Shown here: positions 25,157 through 36,454 of the stretch, piece after piece | Layout: every line of letters starts with the position of its first letter | Numbering within the stretch: position 1 is the first letter of the stretch | DNA from: Nioella sediminis | Lineage (GTDB): Bacteria > Pseudomonadota > Alphaproteobacteria > Rhodobacterales > Rhodobacteraceae | Direction of reading: 5' to 3' | DNA: 38,233 nt | NCBI RefSeq assembly: GCF_001879695.1 | Contig: NZ_MNBL01000061.1 | Coordinates: forward strand, 1-38,233 | Position numbers and translations under genes: made by a program | The notes under the pieces: model-generated | Seen by the model: the letters and a program-made list of their open reading frames with translations, nothing else | Databases searched by the model: none | Told to the model about the DNA's origin: nothing

Positions 25157-25810
25157 ATGCTCAGCAGGCGCCATTTCATCATGACGACTGCCGCCCTGTT
25201 TTCGGCCCCCATTGCCGGACCGGCCCTGGCAACGCCGGCCAATTGGGATGGATGGGATGCGCTGGTCACACCCGCCAATTACGATCCTGCAGTCAGCAAC
25301 CCCTGGGGGATCGAACCGCGATTTCTGCCCACGCGGGTCGAGGCGAATGCCGGTCTGACGCCGGGCGATATCCATGTGGATGCTGTGGCGCGCTATCTCT
25401 ACCACATTCAGGATGACGGTACCGCGATGCGGTATGGCGTCGCCATTGGCCGCAACGATCTTTATGAGCCCGGCACCTACACGGTTGGCCGCAAGGCGCG
25501 CTGGCCGTCTTGGACGCCGACCGCGAACATGATCGCGCGGGAACCGGGCGTGTATGAGCAATATGCCGATGGCATGCCCGGCGGGCCGGAAAACCCGCTC
25601 GGCGCGCGGGCGCTTTATCTCTATGTCGGGCAGCGCGACACCTATCTGCGCATTCACGGCACACCGCAGCCCTGGTCCATCGGCCGTCGCGCCAGTTCCG
25701 GCTGCGTGCGCATGGTGATGGCCCATATCATCGGGCTTTACGACAATGTCGATGTGGGCGTGACCGCGACGCTCTACCCCGCCGATGACTGGGTCACCGC
25801 CGAAAGCTGA
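25157..25810 (+). CDS. L,D-transpeptidase catalytic-domain protein (YkuD family)
   Basis: A 217-aa exported protein. The first ~25 residues (RRHFIMTTAALFSAPIAGPALA) are an Arg-Arg-led signal, possibly Tat type. The YkuD domain fills the rest, with the catalytic motif HGTPQP followed by SSGCVRM (His and Cys present). Such enzymes make 3-3 peptidoglycan cross-links or attach proteins to the wall in the periplasm. ATG 25157 is supported by GGAG upstream. The preceding 136 bases hold no other gene. It is on the plus strand and converges with the small lipoprotein gene 12 bases away. Confidence 0.9.
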   Translation: MLSRRHFIMTTAALFSAPIAGPALATPANWDGWDALVTPANYDPAVSNPWGIEPRFLPTRVEANAGLTPGDIHVDAVARYLYHIQDDGTAMRYGVAIGRNDLYEPGTYTVGRKARWPSWTPTANMIAREPGVYEQYADGMPGGPENPLGARALYLYVGQRDTYLRIHGTPQPWSIGRRASSGCVRMVMAHIIGLYDNVDVGVTATLYPADDWVTAES

Positions 25811-25822
25811 GCCTGTCCGACA

Positions 25823-26179
25823 TCAGGTTCCCAGACCCGCCGCCTCTGCATCCGCGGCGGCGGCCTCTGCTGCCAGCCGTTCGGCTTCTGCGGCGGCGGC
25901 GATCTCTGCCGCCTGCTCGCTGCAAATGCGGCGCCCTTCCGTGGTGCGCAGCGGCAGGTAGGTCGTCTCAACGGGGCCGGAATAGCGATACCAGTAGCAG
26001 CCATCCTCGGGCAGGATGCGGACGGAAGACAGGCTCTGCGTCGGCTCCACCATCGCGATCAGTTCCTCCGTCACCTCAACCGGCAGTCCCGGCAGGCCAT
26101 CGTCTTCCGGCACCGGCTCGGCACAGGCGGTCAGGAAGAGCAAGGCGGGCGCGACCGGAATGAACTTTGAAATCTTCAC
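25823..26179 (-). CDS. Small lipoprotein, function unknown
   Basis: A 118-aa predicted lipoprotein. It starts with GTG at 26179 (KISKFIPVAPALLFLTAC), and GGAGA lies 7 bases upstream; an earlier in-frame ATG at 26245 gives a non-signal N-terminus. LFLTAC is a good lipobox, so the mature protein would begin at Cys and be anchored to a membrane. The middle has SSVRILPEDGCYWYRYSGPVE. The last 30 residues are Ala/Glu-rich, probably helical. I do not recognise a family. It converges with the YkuD gene and follows oxyR in the same direction after 83 bases. Confidence 0.6.
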   Translation of the reverse strand: MKISKFIPVAPALLFLTACAEPVPEDDGLPGLPVEVTEELIAMVEPTQSLSSVRILPEDGCYWYRYSGPVETTYLPLRTTEGRRICSEQAAEIAAAAEAERLAAEAAAADAEAAGLGT

Positions 26180-26262
26180 GTTAAGGTCTCCGAAAGAAAT
26201 GCTGTCTGTTGGCGGAGTTTTGCACGAAGCACTGGCCCACGGCAATGCTCCTCCGGCAGGGT

Positions 26263-27189
26263 CTAGGTGCGCGCTGTTGCGCCAGCGGTTTGTCCGGCCA
26301 GGGTTTCCGCCGATTGGCGCACCACCTCCGCCACCTCCTGCAACTGATCGGCCAGCGGCGTTGTGTTGCGCCAGATCATGCCGATCCGCCGCGACGGGCG
26401 CGGCGCGTCGAACCGGGCCAGCGACACCGATGCCGAACGGGTTTCCACCGGCACCGCCATTTCCGGGATCAGCGTCACGCCGATCCCTGCCCCCACCATC
26501 TGCACCAGCGTGGACAGGGAACTGCCATCGAGCAATTCACGCGGCAGCGAGGAGTTCATGTTGCAAAAGGACAGCGCCTGATCGCGAAAACAGTGTCCTT
26601 CTTCCAACAGCAGAAGCCGCATCTCGCGCAGCGTTTCCGCATTGGGAACTGGCTTGTCCGCATCGGCGCTTGGGCGGACCAGAACGAAATCTTCTGAAAA
26701 CAGCGGCACCTCGGTGAAGGAGGGTTCGGACACAGGCAGCGCCACGATGGCGGTATCAAGCCGCCCCTCGGCAAGTTCCTGTATCAGGCGCGGGGTCAGC
26801 GTTTCGCGCAGGCGCATGTCGAGACCGGGGTAACGGCGCGTCAGGTCGCCGATGATGGTGGGCAACAGATAGGGTGCTATGGTCGGAATGACCCCGATAC
26901 GCAGCCGCCCCGTCAACCGGTCGTGCGACAGGCGAGCAAAATCCGCCAGTTCGTCCGCCCCGCGCAGGATGTCCCGCACCTTCGCCGCAACATCCTCGCC
27001 AAAGCCAGTGAGCCGCACCTGCCTTGCGTTGCGCTCGAACAGCGCCGCGCCAAGCGTTTCTTCCAGTTCCCTTATCTGCACGGACAAGGCGGGTTGAGAG
27101 ATGGCGCAAGCCTCTGCCGCGCGCCCGAAATGACCGTGCTGCGCAAGCGCCTCGAAATAGCGAAGTTGCCGGAGAGTGAAGTTATCCAT
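26263..27189 (-). CDS. oxyR: Hydrogen peroxide-responsive regulator OxyR
   Basis: A 308-aa LysR-family redox sensor, divergent from katG. The helix-turn-helix is near residues 5-60 (LRQLRYFEALAQHGHFGRAAEACAISQPALSVQIRELE region). Cys200 in EEGHCFRDQALSFC and Cys209 match the peroxide-sensing disulfide pair (Cys199/Cys208) of E. coli OxyR. Placement next to katG is the classical arrangement. ATG 27189 overlaps the proposed OxyR site, so it likely also controls its own expression. Confidence 0.95.
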   Translation of the reverse strand: MDNFTLRQLRYFEALAQHGHFGRAAEACAISQPALSVQIRELEETLGAALFERNARQVRLTGFGEDVAAKVRDILRGADELADFARLSHDRLTGRLRIGVIPTIAPYLLPTIIGDLTRRYPGLDMRLRETLTPRLIQELAEGRLDTAIVALPVSEPSFTEVPLFSEDFVLVRPSADADKPVPNAETLREMRLLLLEEGHCFRDQALSFCNMNSSLPRELLDGSSLSTLVQMVGAGIGVTLIPEMAVPVETRSASVSLARFDAPRPSRRIGMIWRNTTPLADQLQEVAEVVRQSAETLAGQTAGATART

Positions 27190-27224
27190 AGTTTAAGGTT
27201 ATTGCAACAATCAGAAAATGCAAC
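27188..27224. promoter_or_regulatory. oxyR: Candidate OxyR binding site over the oxyR start
   Basis: Four tetramers sit at 11-base steps: ATAG (27188), TTAT (27199), ATCA (27210) and CAAC (27221). The E. coli OxyR box is ATAG-N7-CTAT-N7-ATAG-N7-CTAT, so the first is exact, the second matches 3 of 4, and the other two are degenerate. The site overlaps the first codon of oxyR. Confidence 0.35.
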
Positions 27225-27237
27225 TTAAACAAATGGA

Positions 27238-29560
<2,323 letters not shown>

Positions 29561-29581
29561 TCTGACCGGCTGACACGAATG

Positions 29582-29618
29582 GGCCGCGCGTCGTTATCAA
29601 GCGATGCGCGGCCTTTTT
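29582..29618 (+). terminator. Rho-independent terminator of katG
   Basis: GGCCGCGC (29582-29589) pairs with GCGCGGCC (29606-29613), and GTCG/CGAT extends the stem to about 12 pairs with one G-T, around loop TTATCAAG. It is followed by five T. It lies 22 bases after the katG stop. Confidence 0.85.
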
Positions 29619-29707
29619 CATGGGCACGGGCGAAATGTTGCCCGTCAGGCGCAAGACCGGCGTTGTTTCCATTCAGCTTTGCCGGGCGGCCCTATAAGTT
29701 AACAGTC

Positions 29708-31486
29708 ATGCGCTGCCTGCCGATTCTCCTGCTCTCCGCTGCCGCCCTGACCGCCACCGGTCCGGCCCGCGCGGATGTTTCGCTTCAGGTGATCGGCGCG
29801 GACAGCGGATTGCAGGAGGACCTGACCGCCGCCTCCCGCCTGATGGCCATCGAAGACCCTGCCGCGCTGCCCGCGCAGGATGTGATTGCAAACGCCCGAT
29901 CCGACTATTCCCGCCTGCTGGCGGCGCTTTACGAGCGCGGTTATTTCGGCCCCGAGATCTTCATCCGTCTCGACCGGCGCGAGGCAGCCGATATCTCGCC
30001 GTTCCGCGCGCCTGCCCCCATTCAGGACGTGGTGATCACAGTCACCCCCGGCACACCCTTCCGCCTTGGCCGGGCCGAAATCGGGCCGCTGGCCCCCGGC
30101 ACAGACCTGCCCGATGGGTTCGCCCCCGGCGCAACCGCAGGCACCCGCGTTCTGCGGCAAGCCGCCGAGGCAGGCATTACCGGCTGGCGCGCCGAGGGGC
30201 ATGCGACCGCCGCCATCGCAAGCCAGCAGATCACCGCGCGCCACGCACATGCGGAACTGGACGCACAGATCAGCCTCGATCCCGGCCCCGTTGCCAGTTT
30301 CGGCCAGCTTTTCCCGCAAGGCCAAGACCGGATGCGGCCCGAGGCCATCGCGCGCATCGCGGGCCTTCCGACCGGCGCCCGGTTCGACCCCGAAACGCTG
30401 GACCGCGTGGCCGGGCGGTTGCGCGATACCGGTGCCTTTACATCCGTTGCGCTGACCGAAGGGACGCTCGCCCCCGACAACAGCCTGCCGATTGAGGCCG
30501 ATCTGGTCGAGGCCCCCCTGCGCAGGCTCGGCTTCGGCGCGGAACTGTCCTCGACCGAGGGCGTGACGCTCTCCACCTATTGGCTGCATCGCAACCTTTT
30601 TGGCGGGGCCGAACGGCTGCGGCTGGATGGAGAAATCAGCGGGCTTGGCGGCGAAAACGGCGGCTTCGACGCGCTTGCCTCCGCTGTCTATTCCATTCCC
30701 GCAGTGCTGACCCCCGACACAAGGCTCAGCTTCGGCGTGATGCTGGAGCATCTCGACGAGGTGACTTTCACCCTCGATAGAATCGACCTGGAGGCCGGGC
30801 TGGAACACCGGTTTTCCGATACCCTCAGCGGGTCGATTTTCGCGGAACTCAGCTATGGGCAGATCACTGACGCGTTTTCGGCCCGCGATGTGACCATGCT
30901 GTCGCTGCCTGTCGGCCTGACATGGGACAGCCGCGACAACGCTTTCGACGCGCGCAGCGGCTGGTATGTCGACGCAACCCTGACCCCCTTTGCCATGGCC
31001 GAAGGGTCGGGCGGCGCGCGGTTCGCGGCCGATGCGCGCGCCTATTGGGCGTTCGGGCAGACCGGCGGCACCCGTCTGGCCGCGCGTCTGCAACTGGGCA
31101 CACTGGATGGCGGTGCGATCAACACCCTTCCCCCCGACTGGCTGTTCTTTTCCGGCGGGGCCGATACCGTGCGCGGCCAAGGTTACCAGTCGCTCGGCGC
31201 GATGCAGGGCGGCGTGCTGACCGGCGGGCGCAGTTTCTTCGGCTCATCGCTGGAATTCAGGCAGGATCTTTTCGGCAATTTCGGCGCGGTGCTGTTCGCG
31301 GATACCGGCTATGTCTCCTCCGGCCCGTACTGGGACGCGGGCGGCAGTTGGCATTCCGGCGCCGGGATCGGCGTGCGCTATGACACCCCGGTGGGGCCGA
31401 TCCGGCTGGATCTGGCGACGCCCGTGAGCGGCGATGGTGTGGGCGAAGACCTGTATTTCTACATCGGCATCGGACAGGCGTTTTGA
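29708..31486 (+). CDS. tamA: Outer-membrane translocation and assembly protein TamA
   Basis: A 592-aa Omp85-family protein of the outer membrane that works with TamB in membrane protein or lipid traffic. It has a signal peptide with cleavage after PARA (about residue 22). POTRA-like domains fill about 23-265 (GRAEIGPL, YFGPEIFIRLDRR). The C-terminal 16-strand barrel spans about 275-592, with LTWDSRDNAFDARSGWYVD, GADTVRGQGYQSLG and DTPVGPIRLDLATPV, ending in Phe (GQAF). ATG 29708 is preferred to an upstream in-frame start at 29579 inside the katG terminator, which would precede the signal peptide. TATAAG 14 bases before the ATG may be a -10 element. Confidence 0.92.
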   Translation: MRCLPILLLSAAALTATGPARADVSLQVIGADSGLQEDLTAASRLMAIEDPAALPAQDVIANARSDYSRLLAALYERGYFGPEIFIRLDRREAADISPFRAPAPIQDVVITVTPGTPFRLGRAEIGPLAPGTDLPDGFAPGATAGTRVLRQAAEAGITGWRAEGHATAAIASQQITARHAHAELDAQISLDPGPVASFGQLFPQGQDRMRPEAIARIAGLPTGARFDPETLDRVAGRLRDTGAFTSVALTEGTLAPDNSLPIEADLVEAPLRRLGFGAELSSTEGVTLSTYWLHRNLFGGAERLRLDGEISGLGGENGGFDALASAVYSIPAVLTPDTRLSFGVMLEHLDEVTFTLDRIDLEAGLEHRFSDTLSGSIFAELSYGQITDAFSARDVTMLSLPVGLTWDSRDNAFDARSGWYVDATLTPFAMAEGSGGARFAADARAYWAFGQTGGTRLAARLQLGTLDGGAINTLPPDWLFFSGGADTVRGQGYQSLGAMQGGVLTGGRSFFGSSLEFRQDLFGNFGAVLFADTGYVSSGPYWDAGGSWHSGAGIGVRYDTPVGPIRLDLATPVSGDGVGEDLYFYIGIGQAF

Positions 31487-34400
31487 TCCGGGCGCTGATC
31501 ATATCGCTGGCGCTGCTGATCGCCCTGCCGCTTCACGCGCAAGAGGATGACCGCGGGCGTCTTGTGCAGCTGATCGAGGGCGCGCTGTCCGATGGCAATG
31601 CCCGTCAGGTGCGGATCGAAGGCTTTCAGGGCGCGCTCAGTTCCACGGCAACGCTGGATCTGCTGACAATCTCGGATGCGGACGGCGTCTGGCTGACGAT
31701 CGAGGACGCAGAGCTGACCTGGACCCGGTCGGCCCTGCTGCGGGGCGCGTTGGAAGTGGACCGCCTTGCCGCCGCGCGCATCGTGCTGGACCGTCTGCCC
31801 ACGGGCGAGCCCGACCCCGCCGCACCGGAAGCAACGCCATTCGAACTGCCGGACCTGCCGGTGTCCATTGCCCTCGGGGCGCTGGCCATTGACAGGATCG
31901 AGCTTGGCGCATCGCTTCTTGGGTTCCCCGTCACCGCGACCCTTGCAGGCTCGGCCAGCCTTGCCGAAGGCACCGGCGCGGCGGAGCTGACACTTGCCCG
32001 GCTGGACGGACCAGAGGGGCGCTTTGCCCTTCGGGCGGGCTTTCAGAACCAGACCCGGCAACTGGACCTGTCGCTGGAGCTGGTGGAAGACCCCGGAGGC
32101 ATCGCGGTCACGCTTCTGGGCATCCCCGACGCCCCCTCGGTCGCGATGGACATTGCCGGGACGGGGCCGCTGGACGATCTGGCGATTGACCTGACCCTGG
32201 CCACCGACGGTGAACCACGGGTCAGCGGAACGCTGGTATCCGCCCGGTCAGAGGACGGAACCGCGCAGATCACCGCCGCGCTGACCGGTGATCTGGTGCA
32301 TCTGGTGCTGCCCGAATATCAGGCCTTCTTCGGATCGCGCACAGGGCTGGAGGCGGTTCTGACCCGGCCCGCTGCGGGCGGCACCGTGCTGGAAAGCTTT
32401 GCCCTGACCAGTCATTCGCTGTCGCTGGAAGGCTCTGCCGCACTCGCCGCCGACAACACGCCCCTGCGATTTCGGGTGGCGGGTCTCATCTCGGATGCCA
32501 GCGGCAGCCCCGTGCGCCTGCCGATCGCCGGTCCGCCCGTCACCCTGACCGAGGCAAACCTGACGCTCGGCTATGACCGCGCGAATGGCAACGGCTGGAC
32601 CGGCGAGGCCGCGATTTCCGACCTGCGGGCCGGTGACATCGGCGTTGACCGCGCCGAACTGACCCTGTCTGGCAGCATCACCCCGCCAGATGCGGGGGAC
32701 TTTGCCGTCACCGCCGATCTGCTGGCCGCGTTGGAGGGGCTGTCCCATTCCGACCCCGACCTGCAAGCCGCCATGGGCCGCGCCGCGCGCCTGTCCCTGC
32801 GCGCCGACTGGCAGAGAGGGGAGCCGCTGGACCTGACCCGGATCGCCATGACCGGCGACACAGCCACGCTGCTCGGGGCGGCCCGGTTCCGCACCGGGGA
32901 CAACGCCCTTCTGGCCGAGTTGGACCTGCGCGCGGCCCTGCCCGATCTGTCTGCCTTCGCGGGGCTTGCAGGGCAGGATCTGGAAGGATCCGCGCAGATG
33001 ACGCTGCTGGCAGAGGCAGACCTGTTATCCGGTGCATTCGACGCAACCGCCGATCTGACCGCACAGGATTTGCGCGCAGGCGACGCGATACCGCCTGCCC
33101 TGATCGCTGGGGCAACCCGGATCGAAACCGCCCTGCGCCGCGATGGTGAGGGGCTGCATCTGGACCGGTTCGAGCTGACCGGATCGGCCCTGTCCGCCAG
33201 TGCAGAGGGTCGGCTGTCCTCGGGCACCAGCACGCTTGCGGCAACCGCACGGCTGGCCAATGCGGGGCTGCTGACCTCGGCCATATCCGGCCCCGTGGAC
33301 GCCAGCCTGACCCTGACGCGCGCCAATGACACGATGCCCTGGACCCTGTCTGGCGAGGCCAGCGGGCAAGGCGGGCTGGCAAGTGACGTGACCGGCCGGA
33401 TTGGCCTGCCCGGTGGCGCGGTGGACCTTGCCCTGTCGGGCAGCCTGCCGCTGGCGCTGGCCGATCCGTTCATCACCCCGCGTTCCGTGCGCGGCACCGC
33501 GCGGTTCGACCTGACGGTCAACGGACCCCCGGCGCTCTCCTCTCTTGCTGGCACCCTGTCCACCGGCCGCGCGCGGGTGTCCCTGCCCTCTCTCGGCATG
33601 GTGCTGGAGGGGCTGGACCTGACAGCAAGCATCGCAGGCAGCCGGTTGAACCTGTCGGGCAGCAGCGGCATTCAGCCGGGTGGACGGATGGCATTCGACG
33701 GGGCGCTGGACCTGACGGCCCCCGGCCTTCCCGGACGGGTCGAGATGACACTGTCCGCCGTTCAGGTGACCGAAGAAGACCTGTTCCAGACCACGATCGA
33801 CACCGCCACGATCACCGTCGATGGCACCTTGGCCGCGGGCCCCCATGTTTCTGGCCAGATCACCCTGGGTGAGACCAATGTTCTGCTGGACGATCTCAGC
33901 TTCGGCGCCTCCGAACCGATCCCCGAGATCGCCCATATCGGCGCGTCCGGCGCGCAATATGCCACCCGCGACCGGGCCGGGCTGATCGCATCGGGCAATG
34001 GTGGCAGCAGCGCGCCGGTGTCGCTGGACCTGACCATCAACGCCCCCGCACGGATCTTCCTGCGCGGGTCCGGTCTGGACGCCGAACTTGGCGGCAGCAT
34101 CCGCCTTGGCGGCACCAGCGCCGCCGTCGCGCCATCGGGCCAGTTCGAGCTGATCCGCGGGCGACTGTCCTTCCTTGGCCAGCGCTTCGATATCTCCGAG
34201 GCGACGGCCAGCCTCCAGGGCGGTTTCGACCCCTACCTGCGTGTGGTCGCAGGCACCCAGACCGGTGAAATCACGGCACTGATCACCATCGAGGGTCCGG
34301 CCTCGGCCCCCGAACTGACCATCAGCTCCGTCCCCGATCTGCCGCAGGACGAAATCCTTGCCCGGCTCTTCTTTGGCCGCAGCGCGACCAGCCTGTCGCC

Positions 34401-34704
34401 GGTACAGGCGCTGCAACTGGTCGATGCGGTGTCCGGGGTGGCGGGCGGACAGGGGATCATCGGGGGTCTGCGTGACAGCCTGGGCGTGGACGATCTGGAC
34501 CTGTCGACCGATTCCGAGGGCAATGCCAGCCTGCGCGTCGGGCGCTATATCTCGGACAATCTCTATACCGACGCAGAGATCGGCGCGAATGGCGAGGCCG
34601 AGGTTTCCCTGAACCTCGATCTCACCCCGAACATCACGGCACGCGGCGCCTTTGCAACCGATGGCGACAGCAGCATCGGCGTGTTCTTCGAGCGCGATTA
34701 TTGA
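31483..34704 (+). CDS. tamB: Translocation and assembly protein TamB
   Basis: A 1,073-aa inner-membrane-anchored periplasmic protein, partner of TamA. The N-terminus (IRALIISLALLIALPLHAQ) is a signal anchor. The body is long, repetitive beta-helix with many DLSLELVE/GSASLAEG-like strands. The C-terminal ~330 residues match the TamB family domain (DUF490), ending LTPNITARGAFATDGDSSIGVFFERDY. The start is TTG at 31483, which overlaps the tamA stop in TTGA; the next in-frame residues give the expected hydrophobic anchor, so this codon is the likely start. Cotranscription with tamA is nearly certain. Confidence 0.92.
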   Translation: MIRALIISLALLIALPLHAQEDDRGRLVQLIEGALSDGNARQVRIEGFQGALSSTATLDLLTISDADGVWLTIEDAELTWTRSALLRGALEVDRLAAARIVLDRLPTGEPDPAAPEATPFELPDLPVSIALGALAIDRIELGASLLGFPVTATLAGSASLAEGTGAAELTLARLDGPEGRFALRAGFQNQTRQLDLSLELVEDPGGIAVTLLGIPDAPSVAMDIAGTGPLDDLAIDLTLATDGEPRVSGTLVSARSEDGTAQITAALTGDLVHLVLPEYQAFFGSRTGLEAVLTRPAAGGTVLESFALTSHSLSLEGSAALAADNTPLRFRVAGLISDASGSPVRLPIAGPPVTLTEANLTLGYDRANGNGWTGEAAISDLRAGDIGVDRAELTLSGSITPPDAGDFAVTADLLAALEGLSHSDPDLQAAMGRAARLSLRADWQRGEPLDLTRIAMTGDTATLLGAARFRTGDNALLAELDLRAALPDLSAFAGLAGQDLEGSAQMTLLAEADLLSGAFDATADLTAQDLRAGDAIPPALIAGATRIETALRRDGEGLHLDRFELTGSALSASAEGRLSSGTSTLAATARLANAGLLTSAISGPVDASLTLTRANDTMPWTLSGEASGQGGLASDVTGRIGLPGGAVDLALSGSLPLALADPFITPRSVRGTARFDLTVNGPPALSSLAGTLSTGRARVSLPSLGMVLEGLDLTASIAGSRLNLSGSSGIQPGGRMAFDGALDLTAPGLPGRVEMTLSAVQVTEEDLFQTTIDTATITVDGTLAAGPHVSGQITLGETNVLLDDLSFGASEPIPEIAHIGASGAQYATRDRAGLIASGNGGSSAPVSLDLTINAPARIFLRGSGLDAELGGSIRLGGTSAAVAPSGQFELIRGRLSFLGQRFDISEATASLQGGFDPYLRVVAGTQTGEITALITIEGPASAPELTISSVPDLPQDEILARLFFGRSATSLSPVQALQLVDAVSGVAGGQGIIGGLRDSLGVDDLDLSTDSEGNASLRVGRYISDNLYTDAEIGANGEAEVSLNLDLTPNITARGAFATDGDSSIGVFFERDY

Positions 34705-34738
34705 GGTCTTGAATGCGATCGGCCGCAGGGCGGTGGAA

Positions 34739-34758
34739 ACGGGCCTTCGAAGGCCCGT
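34739..34758. terminator. First of two tandem hairpins after tamB
   Basis: A perfect 20-base palindrome: ACGGGCCT runs to AGGCCCGT around TTCGA. It forms a GC-rich hairpin with a TTCG-type loop. It lies 35 bases after the tamB stop, between convergent tamB and the RidA-type gene. Confidence 0.6.
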
Positions 34759-34761
34759 CAC

Positions 34762-34783
34762 AAGGCGCTTCGAAGCGCCTTTT
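34762..34783. terminator. Second hairpin with T run, bidirectional terminator
   Basis: AAGGCGCTTCGAAGCGCCTT is a perfect palindrome beginning with AA and ending in TTTT (34780-34783). The A/T ends let it work in both directions, for tamB and for the RidA-type gene. It begins 4 bases after the first hairpin. Confidence 0.7.
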
Positions 34784-34860
34784 CGCCCGACGGTATAGGG
34801 CCGAGCGCTCTTGACCGTCGAGCGTACCAGCCCGATCAGGGCAGGAGGTCGCGCAGCGCT

Positions 34861-35199
34861 TCAGCAGGCCGCGACAACGATGACTTCCACCAGGTATTTC
34901 GGCGCCGCAAGCTTGGCCTCGCCACAGGCGCGCACCGGGGCGTGACCCGCGGGAACCCAAGCGTCCCAGACCTCGTTCATCTCGGCGAAATCGGCCATAT
35001 CCGCCAGCCAGATGATGGCTTGCAGCATCTTGTCGGTGCCGGACCCCGCCTCGGCCAGCAGCCGCTCCACCTGAGCCAGGCAATCGCGGGTCTGATCGGC
35101 CACCGTGGCACCTTCGCCAACCTGACCGGCCAGATAGACGGTGCCGTTATGCTTGACGAACTGGCTCATGCGGGTGCCGGTTTCGAAACGTTCGATCAT
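34861..35199 (-). CDS. RidA/YjgF-family 2-imine deaminase
   Basis: A 112-aa Rid-family protein that hydrolyses reactive 2-imino or 2-enamino acids to 2-oxoacids. By counting against E. coli RidA, Arg90 (PVRACGE) matches Arg105 and Glu105 (YLVEV) matches Glu120, the residues needed for deaminase action. Longer in-frame starts run into the upstream intergenic region; ATG 35199 has AAGGA 8 bases before it. It lies 103 bases downstream of the DAO-type oxidase in the same direction. An oxidase that makes imines is a natural supplier of substrate. Confidence 0.85.
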   Translation of the reverse strand: MIERFETGTRMSQFVKHNGTVYLAGQVGEGATVADQTRDCLAQVERLLAEAGSGTDKMLQAIIWLADMADFAEMNEVWDAWVPAGHAPVRACGEAKLAAPKYLVEVIVVAAC

Positions 35200-35302
35200 G
35201 GGGAATGTCCTTGATGATGGGTGTTGGGTGTTGGCACCGCCACCATGGCGGGCCGACGCGTTCTGCCTGCATAGCCATGCCCCAGACGCGCGACAAGCGG
35301 GG

Positions 35303-36400
35303 CTAGCGTGAAAAGCGATCCTCGGAGAACGCGGCAAGGTCCGGCGCGCCACTCTTGCCCTCCAACCAGTCCGGCAGGCGCAGCGCATGGGCCGCTGCGA
35401 GCGTAATGCCGCTGTGGCAGGTGACCAGAAAGGCGCCCGGCATTGCGGCACTTTCCTGATAGATCGGTAGCCCGTCCGGCGTCATGACCCGAAGTGCCGC
35501 CCAGGACCGCACAATCTGGGCCTTTGCCAGCGCCGGGACCGTCTCGACCGCCCGCGCCGCCAGCCGCGCCATCGCCCCTTGAGAGGAGCGGTCATCGAAG
35601 CCCACCTCCTCGTTCGTGGCCCCGATCTGAATCCCGCCCTCCTCCACCTGGCGCAGATCGACCGTGGGACGGTTGAGCAGTTTCGGCAGTTTCTCGGTGA
35701 TCAGGATCTGCCCCCGCTGTGGCCGGACGGGGGCCAGAAACCCCAGCATCGGCCCAAGCGTTGCGGCCCCAAGCCCCGCTGCCAGCACGACCTTGCCCGC
35801 CTCCACCGTTTCGCCATCCGCACAGGTCATGCGGAACCCATCGGGCCGGTCCACCGCCACCACCTGCTTTCCGGTCAGCACCCGCCCGCCGAGGCGACGG
35901 AAATCATCTGCCAGCGCGCGCAGCAGCAGCAGCGGGCTGGTATGGCCATCCTCGCCATGCAGGATCGCGCCAACGGCCTTGGGACCGATCGCCGGTTCTT
36001 CACGGCGCAGCGCATTGCCCCTCAGAATCTCATAGGGGTAGTCGCCCCCAAGCCGCGCTTTCAGGCCCTCATAGGCGGCAGCGGTCCGGGCCATTTCGGC
36101 TTCATCGAAGAATACCTCGTAGCCGCCATCCTGCCTGAGCCAGAGATCGCGCCCCGTGCCCTCGCCCAACTCTGCCGCGAAGGCGGCCCACAGCGCCGCG
36201 GAGCTTCTCGTCCACTCCGCATAGCGCGGCGCATGCATGCCCTTGCCCTGCACCCAGATCAGCCCGAAATTGCCCCGGCTGGCGCGGAAATCCCCGTCGC
36301 TGCCGTCCAGTACGACCACCCGCAAGCCGCGCCGTTGCAACCCCCAGGCCACGGACAACCCGACGACCCCGCCGCCGATGATCGCATAATCCGCCTGCAT
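35303..36400 (-). CDS. DAO-family FAD amine/amino-acid oxidase or dehydrogenase
   Basis: A 365-aa flavoprotein of the glycine oxidase/D-amino-acid dehydrogenase family. The FAD motif is AIIGGGVVGLSVAWGL at residues 6-21. The family C-terminus is RVMTPDGLPIYQE followed by FLVTCHSGITLAAAHA, a form like HcnC or opine oxidase OoxB beta subunits. The [2Fe-2S] partner proteins of HcnABC/OoxAB are not here. It is 54 bases after the oxidoreductase gene and upstream of the RidA-type gene, giving an order that suits amine oxidation to imine. The substrate is unknown. Confidence 0.85.
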   Translation of the reverse strand: MQADYAIIGGGVVGLSVAWGLQRRGLRVVVLDGSDGDFRASRGNFGLIWVQGKGMHAPRYAEWTRSSAALWAAFAAELGEGTGRDLWLRQDGGYEVFFDEAEMARTAAAYEGLKARLGGDYPYEILRGNALRREEPAIGPKAVGAILHGEDGHTSPLLLLRALADDFRRLGGRVLTGKQVVAVDRPDGFRMTCADGETVEAGKVVLAAGLGAATLGPMLGFLAPVRPQRGQILITEKLPKLLNRPTVDLRQVEEGGIQIGATNEEVGFDDRSSQGAMARLAARAVETVPALAKAQIVRSWAALRVMTPDGLPIYQESAAMPGAFLVTCHSGITLAAAHALRLPDWLEGKSGAPDLAAFSEDRFSR

Positions 36401-36454
36401 TCCGTGCCCCTTCTCCTGCCCCCCATGAGCGTCAGGCAGGCCGGCGAAGTCAAG

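Noticed and set aside
33025-34761. A 578-aa minus-strand open frame across tamB
   Set aside because: It is a shadow of tamB, lacks motifs and has shadow-like composition.
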